Under the pieces are notes generated by a model. That model made no database searches, was not told where the DNA came from, and was given only the letters and a program-made list of their open reading frames with translations. From a bacterium (lineage in GTDB: Bacteria > Hydrogenedentota > Hydrogenedentia > Hydrogenedentiales > SLHB01), in contig JAAEQP010001586.1 of assembly GCA_024231375.1 (NCBI GenBank), positions 1-13,774 of the forward strand: a stretch of DNA of 13,774 bases, written 5' to 3'. This document shows positions 6,514 through 13,663 of this stretch, one piece after another. Every line of letters starts with the position of its first letter. Positions within the stretch are counted from its first letter, which is position 1. A program made the translations under genes and the position numbers.

Positions 6514-7383
6514 CTACACTTCCTCGATGGTGGCCTGTTCCTTCAGCTTCCCGGTGAACGTGTCGATGGCGTCGTTCTCGCGGGCGCGGTACAGACTTTC
6601 GCGCACCTCGTCGCATACGTTCTCGAAGGGCCGCGGCTCGGCGGGCCTGCGTTCGTAGAGCTTGGCGATGTGCAGACCGAAGGGCGACTGGAAGATGTCG
6701 CTGATGGCGCCTTCCTCCAGCGCGAACACCACACGCTCGAATTCGGGAACCATGGCTCCCCGCGCAAAGACGCCAAGGTCGCCCCCGTTCTCCGGACAAT
6801 CCGAGAACTGACCCGCGACCGTGGCGAAGTCCGCGCCGTCACGCAAGCGTTTCAGCACCGGTTTCAGGTCATTGTGGGCGGCCTGGATGTCGAGGATGGT
6901 ACCGCCTTCCACATGTTTCACGATATGCGCCGCATGCGCCTGTTCCGGCATCTCGAATGCGGCGGGATGGGCGTCATAGTGGGCGCGCACCTCGTCGTCG
7001 GTGGGTTGGGCCACATCCTTGCAGATTTCGTCCAGCAACCGGTCCACCCGCATGTTGGCCTCGATATCGGCCTTCACTGCGTCTTCGGAGAGTCCGTTGG
7101 CGCGCAGGTGATCCAGAAAAGCGTCCTCGTTCTCGTGTTGCTGGCGCAACGCGTGATACGCCCGATCGATATCCTTCTTGGGGACAGGCGGCCCCGACCG
7201 GACGGCCTCCTGGCGGATAAGTACTTGGGCGATAACCATTTCCTTGGCGAAGGCCGCCGCGTCCATGCCGCGCTCTTCCCATTCAGGGATGCCCGTGCTC
7301 GATGCGTGCTGCAACCCCAATTGCTGCCGCGCCTCGTCGACGCGTGCGTCTTCTACCGTTTCGCCGTTGATGTTGAAAGCCAT
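6514..7383 (-). CDS. Parvulin-type peptidyl-prolyl cis-trans isomerase, NifM-like layout
   Basis: The protein has 289 residues. An alpha-helical N-terminal half (about 1-140, SurA/NifM-like, rich in charged residues) leads into a rotamase (PpiC) domain at about 147-245. That domain has AHAAHIVKHVE at 149-159, DFATVAGQFSDCPENGGDLG at 185-204, MVPEFERVVFALEEGAISD at 211-229 and FGLHIAKLYE at 235-244. A basic/acidic helical tail follows. There is no signal peptide, so it should act in the cytoplasm as a folding factor or chaperone, as NifM does for nitrogenase Fe protein; nothing here points to nitrogen fixation. The ATG at 7383 gives MAFNINGETV. A TTG at 7401 would add six residues and places its only purine run inside the reading frame, so the ATG is preferred, although its GGAG is 12 bases away. 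It probably shares a transcript with the downstream YidR-like gene. Confidence 0.88.
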   Translation of the reverse strand: MAFNINGETVEDARVDEARQQLGLQHASSTGIPEWEERGMDAAAFAKEMVIAQVLIRQEAVRSGPPVPKKDIDRAYHALRQQHENEDAFLDHLRANGLSEDAVKADIEANMRVDRLLDEICKDVAQPTDDEVRAHYDAHPAAFEMPEQAHAAHIVKHVEGGTILDIQAAHNDLKPVLKRLRDGADFATVAGQFSDCPENGGDLGVFARGAMVPEFERVVFALEEGAISDIFQSPFGLHIAKLYERRPAEPRPFENVCDEVRESLYRARENDAIDTFTGKLKEQATIEEV

Positions 7384-7470
7384 GCCAGTCAGGTGCTCCA
7401 AGGTTGATTCACGTGTTGAGGTCCAAGTCTATCACACGGAGGGCCGCCAACTCCCGCGCCTGGCGCCGAC

Positions 7471-7501
7471 TTGACGAAGGACGGGGTTATCGTGTTCTAT
7501 A
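7471..7501 (+). promoter_or_regulatory. Weak promoter candidate for cheR
   Basis: TTGACG (7471-7476) and TCTATA (7496-7501) are spaced by 19 bases, which is longer than ideal. They lie about 70 bases before the cheR ATG in the 186-bp gap between the divergent parvulin and cheR genes. Nothing else recognisable was seen in that gap. Confidence 0.25.
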
Positions 7502-7569
7502 GACGGTACCCGGCGGGTGACCGGGAAGGATTGAGAAGCCGACGCCCGGGCGGCCACGGCGACAACGAG

Positions 7570-8376
7570 ATGGATCAAGAGACCTTTCAAAAATTCTGTG
7601 CGCTCATCTACGAGAAGAGCGGCATCACGCTGAAAGAGGGTAAGGAGTCCCTGGTCTCGGCGCGAATCGGCAAGCGTATGCGGGCGAACAACATCGACAA
7701 CCCGCGCGACTATCTGCGTTTCATCATTGAAGACAAGTCCGGCGTCGAGTTGGTCCACATGATCGACGCCATCTCCACCAATCTCACCTACTTCTTCCGC
7801 GAACCGGCCCACTTCGACGTGTTGCGCAGCCTGTTCACCCGGTGGAAAGCCGAGGGGCAACTACGTTACCGCGTGTGGTGTGCCGCGGCGTCCACCGGCG
7901 AGGAACCCTATTCCCTGGCCATGACCATCCTGGATGTGCTCGGCGAGGGCCGCTCCGACACCCGCATTCTGGCCACGGACATTTCGACCCAGGTGCTGCA
8001 GAAGTGCCGGGATGGGGTATACGACCGCGAGCGCCTCAAGAATGTGCCGCCTGGACTACGCGAGCGTTTCTTCGATCTCAAAAAGGACGCCGGCGGCGCA
8101 CGCTACTCCGCCAAACCGGCCCTACGCGACATGCTGGTCTTCAAGCGCCTGAATCTGTCCACGCCGCCCTTCCCCATGCGCGGGCCTCTCGACGTGGTCT
8201 TCTGCCGCAACGTGATGATCTACTTCGACAACCCCGTGCGCCAGAACCTGATCGAGCAGATCTTCAAGCTCCTCAAACCTGGCGGCTATCTGATGGTCGG
8301 ACACTCCGAGAGCCTCACCGGCATCCAACACCGGTTCAAGACTGTTCAACCCGCCGTCTACCTCAAACCGGGTTGA
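7570..8376 (+). CDS. cheR: CheR-type chemoreceptor glutamate methyltransferase
   Basis: This 268-residue cytoplasmic enzyme transfers methyl groups from S-adenosylmethionine to glutamates of methyl-accepting receptors or similar coiled-coil sensors. The N-terminal helical domain (about 1-70) carries the basic stretch ARIGKRMRANN at 31-41 and leads into STNLTYFFRE at 69-78. The SAM-binding fold has WCAAASTGEEPYSLAM at 103-118, ATDIS at 135-139 (Asp137 expected to hold the ribose), LDVVFCRNVMIYFD at 207-220 and LLKPGGYLMVGHSESL at 234-249. No TPR extension follows. ATG at 7570 is chosen because homology begins there; the frame is open to a TTG at 7471, but the added 33 residues are unlike CheR and overlap a promoter candidate. 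No receptor, CheA, CheB or CheW gene is nearby. The stop is 22 bases from the end of the convergent sialidase-like gene. Confidence 0.95.
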   Translation: MDQETFQKFCALIYEKSGITLKEGKESLVSARIGKRMRANNIDNPRDYLRFIIEDKSGVELVHMIDAISTNLTYFFREPAHFDVLRSLFTRWKAEGQLRYRVWCAAASTGEEPYSLAMTILDVLGEGRSDTRILATDISTQVLQKCRDGVYDRERLKNVPPGLRERFFDLKKDAGGARYSAKPALRDMLVFKRLNLSTPPFPMRGPLDVVFCRNVMIYFDNPVRQNLIEQIFKLLKPGGYLMVGHSESLTGIQHRFKTVQPAVYLKPG

Positions 8377-8398
8377 TGCCCCACGCCGCGGGTCGCCG

Positions 8399-10033
8399 CT
8401 ACCGCTTCAACCGCCAATGCGTTCCCATGAGACAGGGCGCTGCGCCATGCTGCGGACTCTGGTAGAAAACCGTCCAGATCGTGCCGTCGTCCAGCTCCAC
8501 GGACGCGGGATACCCTATGTCGCCATCCCAGGCCGACGCCAGCTTGATCTCGCGTGCCACGTCCCAAGTCACACCCTCGTCGGTGCTGATACAGGCGTAT
8601 TGTCCCAAGGGGTCCCACCGCTTCGCATACACCGCCAGCAACCAGTTGTTCTTCAGGCGAATCACGTGGGGCGGATACCCTACCACCTCGGTCAGGTGTG
8701 GCGCTGACCACGTGTGTCCGCCATCCGTGCTCTCGGACTGCCGCATGCGGTGCGGGGCGTAGCAGTCGCGGAAACAGCACAGCAGCTTGCCGCTGGCGCA
8801 TTCCACCACGTGACACTCGTCGTACGACAAGATACGCGCACCTTCGGGCACGGGAAACGTGCCGATGGTCTGCCACGTGCGCCCGTCGTCGGTCGATTCC
8901 TGGATCCCTACGTCGTACTTATCGCTGTGCGACTCGTGGGGCCGCTGCCCCACGAAGAGGATACGCCCGTCGCTTAGTTGCACAGGACCGTGCGGCGACG
9001 TCACCTCGGTGCGGATGGGCGCACCCCACGTGACGCCGTGGTCCTCGGAACGGATCACCCAATGCCCTTGCCAGGGGCCACCGCCCGGATTCGTGAACCA
9101 ACTCACCAACACGGTGTCCTTGGCGGTGCGGATGATGCCCGCGTCGCGATCGTCGATGGGCGTGTTGTGGATCGTGATCGCGTCACTCCAGGTCGCGCCA
9201 TCGTCCGTGCTACGCACCATCTGACATTGACCTTCCGGCGAGATATGCGCCGTCCGGTCGCCTGAAAACACCGCGATCAAGTCGCCGTTCGCCGCCTGCG
9301 CGATGGACGGCCATCCAATATACCGGCCCGGCTGATTGCACACGGCGCCAGTCCACAAAATCGTGGCCATGGTTTGCTCCTTCGGCACGTTGCCCACAGG
9401 CGAAATCCGATGCCAAGGCTCGGGCAGCTCGGCCGCCTTTCCGCTTGCTTCGAATACGCGGTATCGCACGCGCCCTTGACTCGCGTACACCCCGATTCGC
9501 CCCAACGCATGGCTCGCGTCCTCGGCCTCCAACACCGTCTCGCCGTCCAGCGTCACCCGGATCTTCCCGTCGCGCACCTGCGCCCCCGCGCGGTGCCATC
9601 GGCTCGGCTCCAGGGCCACACCGCGAACCCGCGCCACCTCGTTCGCCCCGTCGAGAAGATTCCCCTTGTGGACGATGATCTGGGCCGCCCGCGTGTCGAA
9701 GTGAACGAAGTAGGCGGATTGCGAATCCGTCGAACACAACACGATTCCCGCGGCCCGCGCACCGTCGCCCTCCGGCGACACGCGGAACTCCACCTCGACG
9801 GCGGGGTCGCTCAACACGGCATCCCGCCCAAAGGCATAGGCGATGGTCTTCGGGTCATCCTGTTGGAGTTCTCCGTCCACGGCCACCCATTTGCCGCCCA
9901 CGAAATCCCAGGACTCGGGCGAACCGAATCCCGACACGGTTGCAGCCTCGGGACTGGGGGCCGACAGCAAAGCCAGAACAAGTGCGATTCCCATGGGTCT
10001 GCGATGCCTCCATGACGAGTTCGATACTTCCAC
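8399..10033 (-). CDS. Secreted sialidase-fold protein (five Asp boxes) with N-terminal jelly-roll domain
   Basis: The protein has 544 residues. The N-terminus has Arg/His (RHRRP at 9-13) before the hydrophobic core MGIALVLALLS at 14-24, a signal peptide likely cut near 30. Residues about 35-195 look like a concanavalin-type jelly-roll (LamG/DUF1080-like), ending in LGRIGVYASQGRVRYRVF. The C-terminal part (about 220-544) is a six-bladed sialidase propeller with five Asp boxes (SxDxGxTW): 275-282, 329-336, 380-387, 435-442 and 483-490. The FRIP-like arginine motif expected before the first Asp box is not evident (YIGWPSIAQ there), so a true exo-alpha-sialidase activity is unsure; a related glycoside hydrolase or lectin is possible. 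The start is uncertain. GTG at 10033 keeps the positive n-region but lacks a ribosome site; ATG at 9994 has GGAGG 12 bases upstream. It is divergent from the GH123-like gene. Confidence 0.85.
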   Translation of the reverse strand: MEVSNSSWRHRRPMGIALVLALLSAPSPEAATVSGFGSPESWDFVGGKWVAVDGELQQDDPKTIAYAFGRDAVLSDPAVEVEFRVSPEGDGARAAGIVLCSTDSQSAYFVHFDTRAAQIIVHKGNLLDGANEVARVRGVALEPSRWHRAGAQVRDGKIRVTLDGETVLEAEDASHALGRIGVYASQGRVRYRVFEASGKAAELPEPWHRISPVGNVPKEQTMATILWTGAVCNQPGRYIGWPSIAQAANGDLIAVFSGDRTAHISPEGQCQMVRSTDDGATWSDAITIHNTPIDDRDAGIIRTAKDTVLVSWFTNPGGGPWQGHWVIRSEDHGVTWGAPIRTEVTSPHGPVQLSDGRILFVGQRPHESHSDKYDVGIQESTDDGRTWQTIGTFPVPEGARILSYDECHVVECASGKLLCCFRDCYAPHRMRQSESTDGGHTWSAPHLTEVVGYPPHVIRLKNNWLLAVYAKRWDPLGQYACISTDEGVTWDVAREIKLASAWDGDIGYPASVELDDGTIWTVFYQSPQHGAAPCLMGTHWRLKR

Positions 10034-10041
10034 TCACACAA

Positions 10042-10080
10042 GCGCCCGCGATTATGCCAGCGCTCGGGGCGCGATTGCCA
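10042..10080. promoter_or_regulatory. Repeats in the divergent sialidase-like / GH123-like control region
   Basis: GCGCCC (10042-10047) and GGGCGC (10067-10072) form an inverted repeat. They flank CATAAT on the minus strand (10051-10056), a possible -10 box for the sialidase-like gene; its -35 is poor. GCGATTATGCCA (10048-10059) and GCGATTGCCA (10071-10080) form an imperfect direct repeat 23 bases apart. These are candidates for a regulator site and nothing more. Confidence 0.25.
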
Positions 10081-10094
10081 TCACCGCAAAATGG

Positions 10095-10124
10095 TTCACA
10101 AGACGCCCTTCGCCACGCTATCAT
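10095..10124 (+). promoter_or_regulatory. Sigma-70-type promoter candidate for the GH123-like gene
   Basis: TTCACA (10095-10100) and TATCAT (10119-10124) each differ from consensus by one base and are separated by 18 bases. They lie about 54 bases before the ATG at 10178. This also argues that the open frame from 10091 is leader sequence and not coding. Confidence 0.45.
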
Positions 10125-10177
10125 GGCACCGTGCGCGACGACGGTGTCCGCGCGCTCACTTCGGGAGGATTGGGACG

Positions 10178-11851
10178 ATGACCATGGGCATATGCGTCGC
10201 GTTGATATGCGTGGCGGCGACCCCGGCCGCAACTCAGGAGATTCCGGACATGAAGATCTGGGCGGTGGACCCGTTGGTGAAGGTCTTTCTCGATGCCGTG
10301 CCCGGCGACACGGGCGAAGCACTGGCCGAGGTTGCGCGTGGAGAACATGCCAGTCTCCAGGTGTGCGTGCGGTCGGACGTGGCTCTGTCAGGATTGCGCG
10401 CCAAGGTTTCGGACCTTCGCCACGACGGCGCAACGCTCAAGCCGCGCCTTCCCCGGTTCGTGGGCTACGTTAACGTGGACCGCCCAACCCAGACACCCGC
10501 GAGCGACCAGTTGCGGAAGCCGCCCGCCGAATACCCAGACCCGCTCCTCGAAGAGGACGCGGTCGACGTAGCGGCCGGTCGCGTGCAACCCGTCTGGGTG
10601 ACGGTGCAGGTGCCGACGGACGCTTCCGCAGGGATCTACCGCGGCGTGCTGACCCTGTTGGCATCGGCTGGCGGCAAGCCGGTGACGATGGAGTGCCCCA
10701 TCGCGGTGCGCGTCTACGACGTGACTGTCGAGAAGACCCGCCTATGGGTCACCGATTGGTTCTCCATGGGGTGGAAACACCGCACGCCGTGTCCCGAACC
10801 GGATTCGGACGCCTTCTACGCGGTGCTCCGCCGGTTCGCGCGCAACATGGCCGATCACCGGCACAATGTGGCCATCATCTCGCCTCTCGGGCTTGCGGAG
10901 TTTTCCGCCGATGCCGACGGTGCACTCGCCATCGACTGGAGCCGCTTCGACCGGTGGGTCGATATCTTCACCGAAGAAGGTGTGATCGGACGCATCGAAG
11001 GCGGCCACATTGGCGGACGAACCAGCGGGTGGAACTCCGAATTCGCGGTCGGCACCCGGAAAGTCGATGCGGGCAAAGTAGTCTCGGCGAGCGTCGATCC
11101 CGCGTCGTCCGAAGCGGATGCGTTCTACGGGCTGTTCTTCCCAGCCCTTGTGAAACACTTGCGCGAGAAGGGTTGGCTGGATAACTACGTGCAGCATCTT
11201 GCCGACGAACCCATCGAAGGCAACGTGGGCACGTACCGCGCCATGGCCGGACTCATCCGCAAGTACGCGCCCGAACTGAAGATCTTCGAAGCGTGCCACA
11301 CGAAAGATCTGGTGGGATCCATGGATATCTGGGTGCCCCAGATCAACTATCTCCACGAAGACTACGCCCACTATCAGGCGCGCCAGAAGGCGGGCGACGA
11401 GGTGTGGTTCTACACCTGCGTGTTTCCCCAGGGCGAGTACGCGAACCGCTTCATCGAACAGCCGCTCCTGAAGACGCGGTTGTTGCATTGGATCAACTTT
11501 CGCTACGGCGCCACCGGCTACCTGCACTGGGGCTACAACCAGTGGCGCAACGAAGACCCCTTCACGGAAATGACACCGCCTCATGGAGGGCCGCCCTACC
11601 TTCCCGCCGGCGACGCGTGGATCGTGTATCCGGGCAAAGACGGTCCTTTGGATTCCATCCGGTTTGAGGCCATGCGCGACGGCATCGTCGACCATGAGCT
11701 GCTCAGCATGCTGGCCGAGGGGGACCCCGACGCAGCCGACGCGTTCGCGGAAGCCCATGTGTTGAATTTCGACAGGTACAACACCGACGTGGAAGCGTTC
11801 CGTGCCACGCGCCGGGCCCTGCTCGAAGCGCTCAGCGGCCCTGCCAAGTGA
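10178..11851 (+). CDS. Secreted DUF4091 / GH123-like glycoside hydrolase
   Basis: The protein has 557 residues. A short signal peptide (MTMGICVALICVAATPAA) precedes the mature protein. Residues about 27-185 form a beta-rich N-terminal domain of the GH123_N type. Residues about 190-550 form the DUF4091/GH123 catalytic TIM barrel, with QHLADEP at 339-345, where Asp343-Glu344 matches the Asp-Glu pair used for substrate-assisted hydrolysis by GH123 beta-N-acetylgalactosaminidases. Further landmarks are WFYTC at 410-414, GATGYLHWGYNQW at 444-456 and DSIRFEAMRDGIVDHELL at 492-509, the usual C-terminal family signature. Most DUF4091 proteins are untested, so GalNAc specificity is inferred from the retained pair only. 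The ATG at 10178 has GGGAGG 9 bases upstream and gives a clean signal peptide; the frame is open to 10091, but that segment carries a promoter. It is divergent from the sialidase-like gene, which suggests joint control. Confidence 0.88.
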   Translation: MTMGICVALICVAATPAATQEIPDMKIWAVDPLVKVFLDAVPGDTGEALAEVARGEHASLQVCVRSDVALSGLRAKVSDLRHDGATLKPRLPRFVGYVNVDRPTQTPASDQLRKPPAEYPDPLLEEDAVDVAAGRVQPVWVTVQVPTDASAGIYRGVLTLLASAGGKPVTMECPIAVRVYDVTVEKTRLWVTDWFSMGWKHRTPCPEPDSDAFYAVLRRFARNMADHRHNVAIISPLGLAEFSADADGALAIDWSRFDRWVDIFTEEGVIGRIEGGHIGGRTSGWNSEFAVGTRKVDAGKVVSASVDPASSEADAFYGLFFPALVKHLREKGWLDNYVQHLADEPIEGNVGTYRAMAGLIRKYAPELKIFEACHTKDLVGSMDIWVPQINYLHEDYAHYQARQKAGDEVWFYTCVFPQGEYANRFIEQPLLKTRLLHWINFRYGATGYLHWGYNQWRNEDPFTEMTPPHGGPPYLPAGDAWIVYPGKDGPLDSIRFEAMRDGIVDHELLSMLAEGDPDAADAFAEAHVLNFDRYNTDVEAFRATRRALLEALSGPAK

Positions 11852-11875
11852 GCGCATTCACATCGTCCTTGGCGG

Positions 11876-11895
11876 GGCCGGCGTCTCTGCCGGCC
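11876..11895. repeat. GC-rich hairpin in the 171-bp gap before the transporter genes
   Basis: GGCCGGC (11876-11882) and GCCGGCC (11889-11895) form a perfect 7-bp stem with the loop GTCTCT. Smaller stems follow: GACGG-CCT-CCGTC (11912-11924) and TGACC / GGTCA near 11929-11945. None has a T-tract, so a classical intrinsic terminator is not shown. The compact hairpin may end the GH123-like transcript or be an interspersed repeat. No convincing promoter for the transporter genes was found in this gap; TTGACC at 11928 lacks a partner -10. Confidence 0.45.
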
Positions 11896-12022
11896 GCCTT
11901 CGCCGAGCGCCGACGGCCTCCGTCTGCTTGACCTGACGCGGGGTCATCGTGCATCCTTGGGCTGGGCCTGTCTTGCGGTGTGCGTCTATCTCCACGCTTG
12001 AACGAAACAACGAGGGCGTTGG

Positions 12023-13660
12023 ATGAAATACTTGTTTGCCGTCGTGCTGGCCGTGCTCATTGTGCTCAGCGTCGGCACATATCTGTCCTTCCCCAGTGCG
12101 CGCACGGAAGTACCCATTCTCTATTGGGTGACCGACCCCAATCCCGCCCGCCACGAGCAGATCGCCCTGTTCCATCAATGGCTTATCAAGAACGACCTGG
12201 GCGAAGAAGTCGTTATCCGCACCGCCGCGGACGCCAATGCCTTTCTCGCGCGCGACTGGTCGCCCGCCATGGAAACGGCCATTCGATCGGGCAACCCCGA
12301 CGCGGAACAAATCTGGGACCCCACCAAACGCAATCTCGATGCCCCCGTCACCCTTCGCGTGCCGCTCTACGAAATGCGGGTAGACACCTCCAACCGCGAC
12401 GAGTCGAAAATGATCATCCAAGGCGTGTCGGGCGTGGGCGGCGATATCATGGATCTCAACACCGGATCGGGCGTTCGGTTCTTTCAGTCGGTGGGATTGC
12501 TGGCCGACGTCACCGAAGCGGGCAAGTCCCTTCGATTCGACCCGCCCTATACCTTCGAGGCGATGGCCCCGGAACTGACCATTGACGGCCGTCAATACGC
12601 CTTCCCCTGCAACGTGGCCCTGGGCATGTTCTGGGTGAACAAGACCACCTTCCGCGATCACGGGCAACCCCTCCCGCCCGACCGGTGGACCTTCGACGAG
12701 TTCGAACGCCGCGGGAAGGCCTTCGTCGAGGCGGCCAACCGGTCAGGGGCACGCCAGCGCGTGTTCTACGCGGACAGGATGGACCTACCCGTAATGCGTC
12801 GGAGTCTGGGCCTTTCCATGTTCAACGAAACGCTGACCAAGTGTACGTTGGACGACCCCCGCTTCGCTCAATGCCTGGAACTTCTCTACAAATGGACGTA
12901 CGAGGACCGCATCCTGCCCACGCTGGCGGAGCAGGAATCCTTCGACACCCAGACAGGCTACGGCGGCGCCGTGATGCAGATCTTCAACCAGGGCAACTAC
13001 GCCATGTTCCTCATGGGCCGCTACGCGCTGATCCAACTCCGCCGGTTCGGCGAGTTGGAGTTGGCGGTCGTGGAACTGCCCAACGGCGGGTTCCCCAATG
13101 TGTATACCACCACGCGCGCGGCGGGCGTCTATTCCGGGGGCGATCACCGGGATCTCGCCGTCTACTTCCTCTCCTACCTCGCCAGCGAGGACTACAACAT
13201 GCAGCTCGTCCGCGACGCGGATGCCTTGCCGCCCAATCCCGCCTTCGCCGAAACGGAAGCCTTCTTGCGGCCCGAGGAGTTTCCCAACGAATGGGAATGC
13301 CACGAAGCCTTCATCACCGCGGAGAACAGCATTGCCATCGGCGGGGCCTACAGCCCCTTTGTACTCGACTCGATCGCCATACGCCACCGTGACGAGGCCT
13401 TCGACGCACACATGAACGACCTCATGACGGCCGCCGAGGCGGGCGATCAAGTCACCGCACGTATCAACGCCGAGATTCGGCGCACCCTTCAGGAAACACC
13501 GGTGCTCAAGCCACTGTTCGAGGAGCGGACGGCGCTGCAGGACAAGATTGACGCCCGCCGTGCCGAAGGGCGGCCCGTTCCCGTCGACTGGATCAAGAAC
13601 CCCTTCTATCGCCGGTACTATGCGGAGCAGGGATGGATCGCCGAGGAGGGGACGGAATAG
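12023..13660 (+). CDS. Sugar ABC transporter substrate-binding protein, oversized
   Basis: The protein has 545 residues, against about 400-450 for usual family 1 sugar-binding proteins. An N-terminal hydrophobic segment (MKYLFAVVLAVLIVLSVGTYLSF, 1-23) has no lipobox cysteine and no clear cleavage site, so it may be a signal anchor. After the first strand (VPILYWVTD) comes an insert of roughly 50 residues (about 70-125) before the normal core. The core includes GVSGVGGDIMDLNTGS at 134-149, VGLLADVTEAG at 157-167, IDGRQYAFPCNVALGMFWVN at 187-206, GNYAMFLMGRYAL near 328-340 and a charged helical tail from about 480 with VDWIKNPFYRRYY. It should bind a sugar or oligosaccharide in the periplasm for the permease that starts 3 bases after its stop. 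GAGGG 6 bases before the ATG supports the start. The ligand is unknown. Confidence 0.88.
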   Translation: MKYLFAVVLAVLIVLSVGTYLSFPSARTEVPILYWVTDPNPARHEQIALFHQWLIKNDLGEEVVIRTAADANAFLARDWSPAMETAIRSGNPDAEQIWDPTKRNLDAPVTLRVPLYEMRVDTSNRDESKMIIQGVSGVGGDIMDLNTGSGVRFFQSVGLLADVTEAGKSLRFDPPYTFEAMAPELTIDGRQYAFPCNVALGMFWVNKTTFRDHGQPLPPDRWTFDEFERRGKAFVEAANRSGARQRVFYADRMDLPVMRRSLGLSMFNETLTKCTLDDPRFAQCLELLYKWTYEDRILPTLAEQESFDTQTGYGGAVMQIFNQGNYAMFLMGRYALIQLRRFGELELAVVELPNGGFPNVYTTTRAAGVYSGGDHRDLAVYFLSYLASEDYNMQLVRDADALPPNPAFAETEAFLRPEEFPNEWECHEAFITAENSIAIGGAYSPFVLDSIAIRHRDEAFDAHMNDLMTAAEAGDQVTARINAEIRRTLQETPVLKPLFEERTALQDKIDARRAEGRPVPVDWIKNPFYRRYYAEQGWIAEEGTE

Positions 13661-13663
13661 GCC

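Noticed and set aside
6670..7407. A 245-codon plus-strand open frame opposite the parvulin gene
   Set aside because: It is a shadow of the rotamase frame; its His/Val-rich translation has no domain.
7471..7569. N-terminal extension of CheR to a TTG at 7471
   Set aside because: The added 33 residues are unlike CheR, and the TTG is part of a possible -35 box; the ATG at 7570 matches the family start.
8377..8398. Terminator between the convergent cheR and sialidase-like genes
   Set aside because: The 22-base gap has no usable stem with a T-tract.
9374..10015. Plus-strand open frame of 213 codons opposite the sialidase-like gene
   Set aside because: The minus-strand protein has five Asp boxes and a signal peptide; the antisense translation has no motif.
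10742..11857. A 371-codon minus-strand open frame opposite the GH123-like gene
   Set aside because: The plus-strand frame carries the DUF4091 signatures and signal peptide. The antisense frame is a typical GC-rich shadow.
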